64,000 bases of DNA from Mesorhizobium xinjiangense (GTDB lineage Bacteria > Pseudomonadota > Alphaproteobacteria > Rhizobiales > Rhizobiaceae). Position 1 is the first letter of the stretch, and each line of letters opens with the position of its first letter. Positions 45,517 to 54,282 of this stretch are shown here, piece after piece. The stretch lies in contig NZ_WOAC01000001.1 of NCBI RefSeq assembly GCF_009749525.1, positions 310,001-374,000 of the forward strand. Direction: 5' to 3'. Below the pieces are notes generated by a model that searched no databases, was not told the origin of the DNA, and saw only the letters and a list, made by a program, of their open reading frames with translations. A program made the position numbers and the translations under genes.

Positions 45517-46686
45517 ATGGCGCGTTATGATGTCGTTATCATCGGCGGGGCGATCGTCGGCAGCGCGATCGCCTGGTCGCTGGTCCGCGAGGGGTTTTCG
45601 GGCTCGATCGCGCTCGTCGAGCGCGATCCGCATTTCGAGCACGCCGCGACGACGCTTTCCTGCGCCTCCATCCGCCAGCAATTCTCGAACGCCGAGAACA
45701 TCCGGTTGTCGCAGGCGACGCTCGGCCTGTTCCGGCGGCTGAAAGACGAATTCGGCGAAGACGCCGACATCGCCTTTCGCGAAAAGGGTTATCTGATTCT
45801 CGCCGGAGAGGCAGGACTTCCGGTGCTCCAGGCCAACCACGAAGTGCAGAAAGCCGAGGGCGCGGATATCGCCTTGGCGACCCCCGAGACGCTTGCCGAA
45901 CGCTATCCCTGGCTGTCGACGGAAGGGATCGCGGCGGGCGCGCTGGGTATGAGCGGCGAGGGGTGGTTCGACGCCCATGCATTGCTGATGCTTTACCGCA
46001 AGGCGTTGAAGCACATGCCGGTCGATCTCATCACTGCGTCGGTTGGCGCCATCGGTCGCGCGGGCGGGCGGGCGACATGCGTCACGCTGGACAATGGCGA
46101 GAGCCTCGAAGCGGGCCTGGTCGTCAATGCGGCCGGGCCGGGCGCGGGCCGTGTCGCGGCGATGGCCGGGCTCGACCTGCCTGTCGAACCGCGCAAGCGT
46201 TCGGTTTTCATCTTCGAGGCGCGCGAGCGCTTCGACGACATGCCGCTGCTGCTTGATCCTTCGGGCATCTATGTGCGCCCCGAGGGCTCGGTCTACATCA
46301 CCGGCGGGGCCGAGCCGAAGGAGACGGACGGTCCGGCCGACCCCGGCGATTTCGATCCGGACTGGCCGCTCTTCGAGGAGGTCATCTGGCCGGTGCTGGC
46401 GGCGCGCATTCCGGCCTTCGAGGCGATCAAGCCGACGCGCGCCTGGGCCGGTCATTACGACTACAACACGCTCGACCAGAACGCGGTGATCGGGCCGCAT
46501 CCCGACATGCCGAACTTCCTGTTCGCCACGGGCTTTTCCGGCCACGGGCTGCAGCAGGCGCCGGCCGTCGGCAAGGCGTTCGCCGAACTGGTCGTGCACG
46601 GCGGCTATCGCAGCATCGACTGTTCGGTCTTCGGCTACGACCGCATTCGCGACAACAGGCCCTACCGCGAGCTGAACGTCATCTGA
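45517..46686 (+). CDS. FAD-dependent oxidoreductase, DAO family
   Basis: A 389-residue flavoprotein. The Rossmann start is 'YDVVIIGGAIVGSAIAWSLV' (residues 4-23), then 'VVNAAGPGAGRVAAMAG' near 200 and the FAD-closing 'FLFATGFSGHGLQQAPAVG' near 340. The family includes glycine, sarcosine and dimethylglycine oxidases and dehydrogenases. The substrate is unknown. The start at 45517 follows CTGGGG. It is followed by a terminator shared with nhaC. Confidence 0.88.
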   Translation: MARYDVVIIGGAIVGSAIAWSLVREGFSGSIALVERDPHFEHAATTLSCASIRQQFSNAENIRLSQATLGLFRRLKDEFGEDADIAFREKGYLILAGEAGLPVLQANHEVQKAEGADIALATPETLAERYPWLSTEGIAAGALGMSGEGWFDAHALLMLYRKALKHMPVDLITASVGAIGRAGGRATCVTLDNGESLEAGLVVNAAGPGAGRVAAMAGLDLPVEPRKRSVFIFEARERFDDMPLLLDPSGIYVRPEGSVYITGGAEPKETDGPADPGDFDPDWPLFEEVIWPVLAARIPAFEAIKPTRAWAGHYDYNTLDQNAVIGPHPDMPNFLFATGFSGHGLQQAPAVGKAFAELVVHGGYRSIDCSVFGYDRIRDNRPYRELNVI

Positions 46687-46765
46687 GCTGCGTTGCCGGA
46701 GCCGCTTCCGGCATATGCAGGATCGCGCCACCCGGCAGCCGAGAGCGGAAATCCGGCCACAAAAA

Positions 46766-46791
46766 AACCCCCGCCTGTGAAGGCGGGGGTT
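46766..46791 (-). terminator. Intrinsic terminator of nhaC
   Basis: A 10-bp perfect stem AACCCCCGCC/GGCGGGGGTT with a 6-nt loop, followed on the minus strand by seven or more T. It also lies past the convergent oxidoreductase gene but has no T-run in that direction. Confidence 0.92.
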
Positions 46792-46814
46792 AGGGACCTC
46801 ACAAGATGGTGCGG

Positions 46815-48332
46815 TCAGTCGGCCAGTGCCGGTCTTGGTTCACCCCCTCCCTGGGGTTCCCAGCCGCGGTCGGTGAGATCGGCGATCGTCTCGCCGCTTT
46901 CGATCCAGCCCTGTCTCTCCTCTTCCGAGGCGCGGGGCGAGAAGAGGCCGGTATGGGCGTAGATCAGGCCGAAGACCGGCGACAGCCAGCAGGCGAAGGC
47001 AAGCGGAATATAGAGCAGGTTCTCCATATTGCCGCTCGTCACGTTCAGCGCCAGCGCGCTGATGACGAAGGCGCCGCCGGCATTCCACGGAACCAGTGGC
47101 GAGATCAGCGTTCCGCCCTCTTCCACGGCGCGCGACAGGTTGAGCGTCGAATAACCCATGCCGCGATAGACCGGCGCATACATGCGTCCGGGCAGGGCGA
47201 TGGACAGATACGGGTCGCCGGCAACCAGATTGGTGGCCATGGAGGTGCCGATCGCCGCCGTCTGGATGCCGGCAAAGCTGTTCACCTTGGTCATGATGGC
47301 GTTGATGATCGTCTCCAGGCAGCCGGTCTTTTCCAGCGCGCCGCCGAAGCCGAGTGCGATCAGCACCAGTGAGATGGTCCACATCATCGACTGGATGCCG
47401 CCGCGGTTCAGCAGCGAATCGATCTCGCCGATGCCGGTGTCGATCGAATAGCCGCTGTTGGCGTAGGTGAAGACCTCGTGCAGCGTCACGCCCTGCGTCA
47501 GCATGGCGGCGGCGCCGCCGGCAAGCACGCCGGCAAAGAGCGAGGGGATGGGCGGCATGCGCTTGACCGCCAGCACGATCACCAAAAGCGCCGGCAGCAG
47601 GAGCCAGGACGAGATGAGGAAATTGTCCTGCAGTGCCGTGGTGATGGCGGTGATTTTCTCGAAGGAAGCGCCATCGGCGTCGATCAGCGCATAGCCCGCG
47701 AAGAGATAGACGCCGAAGGCGATCAGCATGGAGGGGATCGTCGTCGGCATCATGTTCTTGATGTGCGAGAAGACGTCCGTGCCGGTGACGGCGGGCGCCA
47801 GGTTGGTGGTGTCGGAAAGGGGCGAGACCTTGTCGCCGAAGAAAGCACCCGAAACCACGGCGCCGGCGGTCCAGTAGACCGGAATGCCGAAACCGGCGCC
47901 GATGCCCATCAGGGCAAGGCCCACCGTGCCCACCGTGCCCCAGGAAGTGCCGAGCGACAGGGAGACGACCGAGCACAGCACCATCGCCGCGGCCAGGAAG
48001 ATCTGCGGCGACAGGATCGTCAGCCCGTAATAGATGAGCGTTGGCACGGTGCCGCTGGCGATCCACACGCCGATGATCATGCCGACCGTGATCAGCACGG
48101 AAACCGACGGCAGCGAAACATGGATGACGTGGAACACGCCTTTCTCGATATCGTGCCAGTCAAAACCGAGCTTGATGCCGACAAGGCCGGTAATCGCCAG
48201 GCCGATGGCCAGCGGCACATGCGGGGTAAAGTCGTCAAAATAAAATAGCTGAACACCGAGGACCAGCAAGGTCAGAACGACCGGCGTCAAGGCCAGCGGC
48301 AGGCTGGGCAGTTCTCTCTTGGAGGTTGTCAT
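46815..48332 (-). CDS. nhaC: Na+/H+ antiporter, NhaC family
   Basis: A 505-residue inner-membrane antiporter with about a dozen hydrophobic segments and the NhaC patterns 'LSLGTSWGTVGTVGLALMGIG', 'AGAVVSGAFFGDKVSPLSDTTNLA' (near residues 160-190) and 'NLVAGDPYLSIALPGRM' later. It exchanges Na+ for protons, helping with salt and pH. GGGAG precedes the start at 48332. It stands alone with its own terminator. Confidence 0.93.
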   Translation of the reverse strand: MTTSKRELPSLPLALTPVVLTLLVLGVQLFYFDDFTPHVPLAIGLAITGLVGIKLGFDWHDIEKGVFHVIHVSLPSVSVLITVGMIIGVWIASGTVPTLIYYGLTILSPQIFLAAAMVLCSVVSLSLGTSWGTVGTVGLALMGIGAGFGIPVYWTAGAVVSGAFFGDKVSPLSDTTNLAPAVTGTDVFSHIKNMMPTTIPSMLIAFGVYLFAGYALIDADGASFEKITAITTALQDNFLISSWLLLPALLVIVLAVKRMPPIPSLFAGVLAGGAAAMLTQGVTLHEVFTYANSGYSIDTGIGEIDSLLNRGGIQSMMWTISLVLIALGFGGALEKTGCLETIINAIMTKVNSFAGIQTAAIGTSMATNLVAGDPYLSIALPGRMYAPVYRGMGYSTLNLSRAVEEGGTLISPLVPWNAGGAFVISALALNVTSGNMENLLYIPLAFACWLSPVFGLIYAHTGLFSPRASEEERQGWIESGETIADLTDRGWEPQGGGEPRPALAD

Positions 48333-48727
48333 GAAGGGCTCCCATCTCGTGAATTCTGCGGCAAATCTGTTTGTCTTATAATTTTTCCTAAGCTTAACAC
48401 GATCTCCAAGCATTTTGCCCTGTTGTTCGGTGTTTGTTGGTCCTTTCAACCAAAAGAGATGAAAAATTCAGTCTTTTCGGTCTTCAAGCGCATCGACCGG
48501 ACGGCGGCAGCAATGCATCGGCGGCGGGGCAGCCCTGCGCCTCTTGATTGCCTGCCCGGCGCCGCCTATGTCAGCGCTTCGGGTTCGGGAAGCCCCTGCC
48601 GCCCGCGGCGACAAGCCATGGTGAAGCTTCCCCGAGACATCGTTTCCCTGTCCTTGTGACGGCCGAAACGGCAATGCGGGCACCCGTTGGCGATATGATG
48701 CCGTCCATTTTGCCAAGGAGCGAAACG
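48333..48727. other. 395-bp divergent spacer upstream of nhaC
   Basis: No convincing gene. An open frame at 48423-48659 has Arg/Ser-rich, non-protein-like composition. The first 80 bases next to nhaC are AT-rich, with TATAAT-like text on the strand towards nhaC (48376-48384), so the nhaC promoter is probably there. A firm -35 box is not visible. Confidence 0.5.
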
Positions 48728-49162
48728 ATGACAACCGCACAGCGAAATGCGGACCACAAGACACATGCCAAGAGACTGCGCGACGCACTTGCCGCGGATG
48801 GGCTGAATGTCAGCCATTCCAGGGCGCTTGAGATCGTTGCCCACCAGCACGGCGCCCGCGATTGGAACACGCTTTCCGCGGCGGCGGCGAAGGCGCGGCC
48901 GGAAGCGCCGTTTGCTGTCGGCGAGCGCGTTGTCGGGACGTTCAACGGCAAGCCCGCGCAGGGCCGCGTGATCGGACTGGAAGAGACGATCAAGCCCGAC
49001 CTCTGGCGGGCAACCGTCGCCTTCGATCCGCCGGTCGATGTGGTGACGTCGGAGCTGTTTTCCTCCGAGCGCCGGCGCATCACGATGATCGTCGGGGCCG
49101 ATGGCCGCTCGCGCCGGCTGACGGGCACCGAGACCGGCGTGATGGCACTGTCCCGCGCCTGA
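48728..49162 (+). CDS. Glyoxalase-related small protein
   Basis: A 144-residue protein matching the glyoxalase-related domain seen in many alphaproteobacteria: 'KTHAKRLRDALAADGLNVSHSRALEIVAHQHGARDWNTLSA' in the first half, then a beta-rich part with 'DPPVDVVTSELFSSERRRI'. It lacks a visible metal site of glyoxalase I, so enzyme activity is doubtful. AAGGAG lies 7 nt upstream of 48728. Confidence 0.78.
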   Translation: MTTAQRNADHKTHAKRLRDALAADGLNVSHSRALEIVAHQHGARDWNTLSAAAAKARPEAPFAVGERVVGTFNGKPAQGRVIGLEETIKPDLWRATVAFDPPVDVVTSELFSSERRRITMIVGADGRSRRLTGTETGVMALSRA

Positions 49163-49187
49163 CGGCAGCGCTGGACGATCAAAAATG

Positions 49188-49220
49188 AGGGGCGGCAGAG
49201 CGATGCGTACTGCTGCCCCT
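49188..49220 (+). terminator. Hairpin between the glyoxalase-related gene and leuD
   Basis: Arms AGGGGCGGCAG and CTGCTGCCCCT pair over 11 positions with one G-U, followed by TTGATT. It likely ends the upstream transcript; an attenuator role for leuD cannot be excluded because leuD starts 70 nt later. Confidence 0.6.
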
Positions 49221-49290
49221 TTGATTCGCCGGCCCGTTCTGTGTAAAGCGTGTTCAGGATAGTCCCGGAACACTCGAACGGCCGCATCTC

Positions 49291-49896
49291 ATGGAAAAAT
49301 TCACCAAGCTCACCGGCGTTGCCGCACCGATGCCCATCGTCAATGTCGACACCGACATGATCATCCCGAAGGATTACCTCAAGACGATCAAGCGCACCGG
49401 TCTCGGAACGGGCCTGTTCGCCGAGATGCGCTACAACGAGGATGGATCCGAGAATCCGGATTTCGTGCTCAACAGGCCGGCCTATCGCAACGCTCAGATC
49501 CTGGTGGCGGGCGGCAATTTCGGCTGCGGCTCGAGCCGCGAGCACGCGCCCTGGGCGCTGTTGGATTTCGGTATTCGTTGCGTGATCTCCACGAGCTTTG
49601 CCGACATCTTCTACAACAATTGCTTCAAGAACGGCATCTTGCCGATCACGGTCAGCCAGGACGATCTCGACAAGCTGATGGACGACGCCGAGCGCGGCGC
49701 CAATGCCACCATCTCGATTGACCTCGAGGCGAAGGAGATCCGCGGCCCCGACGGCGGCGTGGTCAAATTCGATCTCGACGAGTTCAGGCGCCATTGCCTG
49801 CTCAACGGGCTGGACGACATCGGCCTGACGATGAAGAAGGCGCCGGCGATCAGCAGTTTCGAGCAAAGCTACGGCCAGCATCACCCCTGGGCTTGA
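49291..49896 (+). CDS. leuD: 3-isopropylmalate dehydratase small subunit
   Basis: A 201-residue swivel-domain subunit that, with LeuC, isomerises 2- to 3-isopropylmalate in leucine synthesis. It shows '[15 protein letters not shown]' near residue 20 and '[21 protein letters not shown]' near 75. leuC is not in the window; leuB lies 721 bp further on after two small genes. Confidence 0.96.
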   Translation: MEKFTKLTGVAAPMPIVNVDTDMIIPKDYLKTIKRTGLGTGLFAEMRYNEDGSENPDFVLNRPAYRNAQILVAGGNFGCGSSREHAPWALLDFGIRCVISTSFADIFYNNCFKNGILPITVSQDDLDKLMDDAERGANATISIDLEAKEIRGPDGGVVKFDLDEFRRHCLLNGLDDIGLTMKKAPAISSFEQSYGQHHPWA

Positions 49897-49903
49897 GCGG
49901 AGG

Positions 49904-50158
49904 ATGGCGAGGCCTTTTCTGCCTCGGCGTTGGGAATCCCTCGCCTTCGGCCTGCTGCTGTCGGGCATGATGTCGTGCCTCGTCTCCGGCCTGTCTACGG
50001 CGATCGCTTCGGGCGTCGACATGGCCTTTCCCGCGCGCTGGCTTTCGGCCTGGCTTCCTTCCTGGACGGTTGCCTTTCCGGCGGTGCTCGTCGTGGCGCC
50101 GGTGGTGCGGCGCATCGTCAGTCACATCACCTTGCCGGAGGATTCATGCGCCGACTGA
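49904..50158 (+). CDS. DUF2798 small membrane protein
   Basis: An 84-residue protein with two hydrophobic segments (about residues 12-36 and 52-70), matching DUF2798. Function unknown. GGAGG precedes the start, 7 nt after leuD. Its end overlaps the RidA-like gene by 13 bp, so the genes are one unit. Confidence 0.75.
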   Translation: MARPFLPRRWESLAFGLLLSGMMSCLVSGLSTAIASGVDMAFPARWLSAWLPSWTVAFPAVLVVAPVVRRIVSHITLPEDSCAD

Positions 50159-50538
50159 TCTCGACAGGCTCGCCGTTCGAAAAGACCGCCGGATACAGCC
50201 GTGCGGTCGTGCAGGGCGAGTGGTGCTTCGTTTCCGGCACGACGGGTTACGATTACGCCACCATGACGATGCCGGAGAGTGTGGAAGACCAGACACGCAA
50301 TTGCCTGGCAACCATCGGTAATGCGCTGCGCGAGGGTGGTTTCGACCTGGAAGATGTGGTGCGCGCGCATTACTACGTGACCGATGGTTCCTATGTCGAC
50401 CGCGTCTTTCCGATCCTCGGCGAAGCCTTCGGCGAAATCCGGCCCGCCGCGACCATGATCGTGTGCCGCCTGAACAAGCCGGAAATGAAGATCGAGATCG
50501 AGGTGACGGCCCTGCGACGCCCGGAAGCGGCGCAATAG
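50146..50538 (+). CDS. RidA/YjgF family protein
   Basis: A 130-residue protein of the Rid family that hydrolyses reactive imines and enamines from PLP enzymes. '[18 protein letters not shown]' and the ending '[27 protein letters not shown]' are typical; the RxxxP-like arginine region is 'GEIRPAATM'. It may protect the nearby branched-chain pathway. GGAGG lies 5 nt upstream of 50146. Confidence 0.88.
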   Translation: MRRLISTGSPFEKTAGYSRAVVQGEWCFVSGTTGYDYATMTMPESVEDQTRNCLATIGNALREGGFDLEDVVRAHYYVTDGSYVDRVFPILGEAFGEIRPAATMIVCRLNKPEMKIEIEVTALRRPEAAQ

Positions 50539-50617
50539 CGCCTTTTCGTGCTTGCACCTTGCCGGGCTGGCCGCTAGCAAGATCGCGGTTAATCGCATTC
50601 GAGGAGGGTTACTTTCC

Positions 50618-51730
50618 ATGACGACACGCAAATTGCTGCTTCTGCCCGGCGACGGCATCGGCCCCGAGGCGATGGCCGAGGTGCGCAAGATCATCGCCGC
50701 GATGAACGAGCAGCTCGGCGCCGGCTTCGAGGTTGAGGAAGGGCTTGTCGGCGGGTCGGCCTACGACGCGCATGGAAAGGCGATCTCGGATGCAGACATG
50801 GCGAAGGCGCAGGCCGCGGACGCGGTTCTGTTCGGCGCCGTCGGCGGACCGAAATGGGATTCGGTGCCGTATGACGTACGGCCGGAGGCCGGTCTTCTGC
50901 TGCTGCGCAAGGAGATGGAGCTGTTCGCCAATCTGCGGCCGGCAATCTGCTATCCGGCGCTCGCCGAAACCTCGTCGCTGAAGCGCGATGTCATCGAAGG
51001 TCTCGACATCCTCATCCTGCGCGAACTGACCGGCGGCGTCTATTTCGGCGAGCCGAAGGAGATCATCGATCTCGGCAACGGCCAGAAACGCGCCATCGAC
51101 ACGCAGGTCTACGACACGTTCGAAATCGAGCGCATTGCCGGCGTCGCCTTCGAGCTGGCGCGCACAAGGCGCAACCACGTGACCTCGATGGAAAAGCGCA
51201 ACGTCATGAAGTCCGGCGTGTTGTGGAACGAAGTGGTCACCGCCACGCACAAGGCCAAATACTCCGACGTCACGCTCGACCACATGCTGGCCGATGCCGG
51301 CGGCATGCAGCTCGTGCGCCAGCCGAAACAGTTCGACGTCATCGTCACCGACAATCTGTTCGGCGATATGCTGTCGGACGTTGCCGCAATGCTGACCGGC
51401 TCGCTCGGCATGCTGCCGTCGGCGTCATTGGGCGCGCCCGACCCGAAGACCGGCAGCCGCAAGGCGCTCTACGAGCCGGTGCACGGGTCGGCCCCCGATA
51501 TCGCCGGCAAGGGCATCGCCAATCCGATCGCCATGATCGCCTCCTTTGCCATGTGCCTGCGCTACTCCTTCAACATGGTGGCCGAAGCCGACCGGCTGGA
51601 GAAGGCGATCGCGGCCGTTCTGGACGATGGGCTGCGGACCGGCGACCTGATGTCGGAGGGCAAGACGGAGGTCGGCACGGTGGCCATGGGCGATGCGATC
51701 GTGGAGAAATTCCGGGCGCTTTCGGCCTGA
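50618..51730 (+). CDS. leuB: 3-isopropylmalate dehydrogenase
   Basis: A 370-residue NAD-dependent dehydrogenase, third leucine-specific step. Motifs: '[16 protein letters not shown]' at the start, '[15 protein letters not shown]' near 140 and the metal/substrate block '[26 protein letters not shown]' near 245. GAGGAGGG precedes the start at 50618. Confidence 0.96.
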   Translation: MTTRKLLLLPGDGIGPEAMAEVRKIIAAMNEQLGAGFEVEEGLVGGSAYDAHGKAISDADMAKAQAADAVLFGAVGGPKWDSVPYDVRPEAGLLLLRKEMELFANLRPAICYPALAETSSLKRDVIEGLDILILRELTGGVYFGEPKEIIDLGNGQKRAIDTQVYDTFEIERIAGVAFELARTRRNHVTSMEKRNVMKSGVLWNEVVTATHKAKYSDVTLDHMLADAGGMQLVRQPKQFDVIVTDNLFGDMLSDVAAMLTGSLGMLPSASLGAPDPKTGSRKALYEPVHGSAPDIAGKGIANPIAMIASFAMCLRYSFNMVAEADRLEKAIAAVLDDGLRTGDLMSEGKTEVGTVAMGDAIVEKFRALSA

Positions 51731-51735
51731 TCGTT

Positions 51736-52212
51736 TCACACAAAGGCGATCCAGCGCCCGGCAACAAGTGCCGCGACCCAGACCGTCAAGGACAGAAGCG
51801 CCCCGGCGCGCAGAGCGGGGCTTATGCTCTCCTTGGTCCATGCGTCCCGCCATGCGCTGCTGAAGCGGATGACGAGCGCATTGGCGGTCCCCAGCGCAAT
51901 CAGGGAGAGCTTGACCAGGAAGGCCGGATTGCGGGCGTATTCGAGCGGCTGCACCGAAAACAGCAGGAAGCCCGTCAGGACGGCCAGCGCCAGACCGGTG
52001 GCGGAAATCGCCGTCATGGAGCGCAGGAAAGGGCCGGCCGCAATCCTGGGAAAGAAGCCGAGCACCTTGAGATCGGCCGGCAGGATGGCGCCGATCAACA
52101 GTGTCAGGGCGAAGATGTGGCCGGCATTGAGCAGCGGATAGGCGTAGACGGAGCGGCGGAAGAACGCCGCCACCGGCCATTCATGCAGGGCCTGAAGCCA
52201 CTCGACCAGCAT
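51736..52212 (-). CDS. Integral membrane protein (DUF6644/DUF2214-like)
   Basis: A 158-residue protein with four hydrophobic segments, starting 'WLQALHEWPVAAFFRRSVYAYPLLNAGHIFALTLLIGAI'. A conserved His in the first membrane segment suggests heme or metal contact, as in cytochrome-like membrane proteins, but this is not proven. It follows the DUF6152 gene by 14 nt and forms a two-gene unit with it. Confidence 0.72.
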   Translation of the reverse strand: MLVEWLQALHEWPVAAFFRRSVYAYPLLNAGHIFALTLLIGAILPADLKVLGFFPRIAAGPFLRSMTAISATGLALAVLTGFLLFSVQPLEYARNPAFLVKLSLIALGTANALVIRFSSAWRDAWTKESISPALRAGALLSLTVWVAALVAGRWIAFV

Positions 52213-52226
52213 GTCCGCTTCGTCCT

Positions 52227-52616
52227 TCAGATGTTCGGAACGCGGTTCGGATAGACGTCGTAGGCCGTCCCGTTCACGGTGATGCGCGCCGCCTTCATGG
52301 TCTTGTCAGCCGGATCGCGTGAACGGAAGCCGAGACAAACCACCTCGTCGCCTGTCGCGGCAGAGTCCTCGTTGAACCCGGCGCGCAGCGTGCGCGCGAG
52401 CGGGGCGAGATCGACATGCCACAGCCCGTCTTCGGCGCGGACCTTCACGGTGACATGCGGATTGCCGACATAAACCTGTTCGACGGTGCCGGTCAGCCTG
52501 AACGGCGCATTGTCGGTCCAGGCCCAGCCATGATGGGCGGCGGCGGGCACCACCGGCGCCAGCGCGACAGCCACTGCCAGCAGGCCGAATTGCCTTCTGT
52601 TGAACGGATGGTGCAT
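52227..52616 (-). CDS. DUF6152 family exported protein
   Basis: A 129-residue protein with a signal peptide that includes an RRQF motif (possible Tat) and is cut after PAAA. The mature start HHGW is the family hallmark and may bind a metal. The rest is a small beta domain ('LTGTVEQVYVGNPHVTVKVRAEDGLWHVDLAP'). GGAGGAGG precedes 52616. It is paired with the following membrane protein. Confidence 0.8.
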   Translation of the reverse strand: MHHPFNRRQFGLLAVAVALAPVVPAAAHHGWAWTDNAPFRLTGTVEQVYVGNPHVTVKVRAEDGLWHVDLAPLARTLRAGFNEDSAATGDEVVCLGFRSRDPADKTMKAARITVNGTAYDVYPNRVPNI

Positions 52617-52904
52617 GGCGACCTCCTCCATACAGTTGCCGGGCGAGGGTAAGTCGGCAGTCCGGCACGTCAAATGAACTCCCGGTGAACGGGCGAGCCG
52701 TCACGCGCATTGACTCCCGGCCGAAAGCCGCTACAAACAGGCCGTTTTTCGGAGCTTTTCATGCGCGGCCTCGTCATGGCAATTCACCCGTTCGGCTTCG
52801 CTGGCCACGCTGGCGGAGATGAAGCTGCGCGCGCGCACGGCTCCTGCACGAAAACCACGGCCAAAACGACCACCAAAACGGTCTGATTTCCCTTGGCCTG
52901 CTCG

Positions 52905-52981
52905 CCCTCTCCCCGGGTTCGGCCCGGGGACCGGACCCGCGATGGCCGGCGGGTTTCCTGAAGCGAAGCGTGGAGAGAGGG
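52905..52981. repeat. Multi-arm palindromic element upstream of asd
   Basis: Two hairpins sit side by side: CCCCGGG/CCCGGGG (52911-52929, loop TTCGG) and ACCCGC/GCGGGT (52935-52954). An outer pairing CCCTCTC/GAGAGAGGG brings the ends together, giving a Y shape. It ends 16 nt before the asd ATG. The rest of 52617-52997 has no convincing gene; open frames there are Arg/Pro-rich readings of the repeat. Confidence 0.65.
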
Positions 52982-52997
52982 ACAGGAGTTGACCACA

Positions 52998-54032
52998 ATG
53001 GGTTACAAGGTTGCAGTCGCCGGCGCCACGGGCAATGTGGGCCGGGAGATGCTCGGCATTCTCGAGGAGCGCGGTTTTCCGGCCGACGAGGTCGTGGCGC
53101 TGGCGTCGCGCCGTTCGCTCGGCACGGAGGTTTCCTATGGCGACCGGACGCTCAAGGTGCAGGCGCTGGAGAATTACGATTTCTCCGACACCGACATCTG
53201 CCTGATGTCAGCCGGCGGCAACGTGTCGAAGGAGTATTCGCCCAGGATCGGCAAGCAGGGCTGCGTCGTCATCGACAACTCCTCGGCCTGGCGCTACGAC
53301 GCCGACGTGCCGCTGATCGTGCCGGAGGTCAATCCGAACGCAATCGACGGCTTTACGAAGAAGAACATCATCGCCAATCCGAATTGCTCGACCGCCCAGC
53401 TTGTCGTGGCGCTGAAGCCGCTGCATGAGCGTGCCAGGATCCAGCGCGTCGTGGTTTCGACCTATCAGTCTGTGTCCGGTGCCGGCAAGGAGGGCATGGA
53501 AGAGCTGTTCGAGCAGACCCGCGCCGTCTTCGTCGCCGACCCGGTCGAGGCCAAGAAGTTCACCAAGCGCATCGCTTTCAACGTCATCCCGCATATCGAC
53601 GATTTCATGGAAGACGGCTCGACCAAGGAAGAGTGGAAGATGGTCGCCGAGACCAAGAAGATGCTCGACCCGAAGATCAGGCTGACGGCCACCTGCGTGC
53701 GCGTGCCGGTCTTCATCGGCCATTCCGAGGCGGTCAACATCGCGTTCGAGGATCCGATCAGCGCCGAGGAGGCGCGCGAGATCCTGCGCGAGGCGCCGGG
53801 TTGCCTGGTCGTCGACAAGCACGAGGACGGGGGCTATGTGACGCCGCTGGAATCGGCCGGCGAGGACGCGACCTATATTTCGCGCATCCGCGAGGATTCG
53901 ACGATCGACAACGGCCTCAACATGTGGGTCGTTTCCGACAATCTGAGGAAGGGCGCGGCCCTCAACACCGTGCAGATCGCCGAGCTTCTGATTGCGCGCG
54001 GTCTTATCCAGCCGAAGAAGCAGGCGGCGTAA
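52998..54032 (+). CDS. asd: Aspartate-semialdehyde dehydrogenase
   Basis: A 344-residue NADP enzyme at the branch to lysine, threonine and methionine. The cofactor loop is 'VAGATGNVGREML', the catalytic Cys is in 'NPNCSTAQLVV' near residue 130 and the His in 'RVPVFIGHSEAV' near 240. The ATG at 52998 has AGGAG with a 10-nt gap; an in-frame TTG at 52989 is too close to that site. Confidence 0.95.
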   Translation: MGYKVAVAGATGNVGREMLGILEERGFPADEVVALASRRSLGTEVSYGDRTLKVQALENYDFSDTDICLMSAGGNVSKEYSPRIGKQGCVVIDNSSAWRYDADVPLIVPEVNPNAIDGFTKKNIIANPNCSTAQLVVALKPLHERARIQRVVVSTYQSVSGAGKEGMEELFEQTRAVFVADPVEAKKFTKRIAFNVIPHIDDFMEDGSTKEEWKMVAETKKMLDPKIRLTATCVRVPVFIGHSEAVNIAFEDPISAEEAREILREAPGCLVVDKHEDGGYVTPLESAGEDATYISRIREDSTIDNGLNMWVVSDNLRKGAALNTVQIAELLIARGLIQPKKQAA

Positions 54033-54282
54033 CTTGTCGCTCACGGGCCGCACCGCCGCCTGACGCCGGCTGGCCCTCCGCGGGGGCGCCGGACGGCCGG
54101 CGGCCCGCGGTCGCGGGGTTGGCTGTCGGTTCCCGCTGCCCTGCGGCAATCGCCACGGACGACTGATCCGCCCGGCATTTCCAGGCGATGGACAATCATG
54201 CCCGCACGGTGGTCCATTGCCGCCTATTGTGCAATCGGCAAGTCTTGGCGCGCAAAGCTCACGCCAACAAACGAGGTGCGCC

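Noticed and set aside
48423-48659. Open frame of 78 codons upstream of the glyoxalase-related gene
   Set aside because: Composition is Arg/Ser/Pro-rich with no ribosome site or family pattern, and it overlaps a likely promoter region.
52774-52998. Open frames of 70-74 codons on the minus strand before asd
   Set aside because: They are readings of the palindromic repeat with low-complexity Arg/Pro/Ser text.
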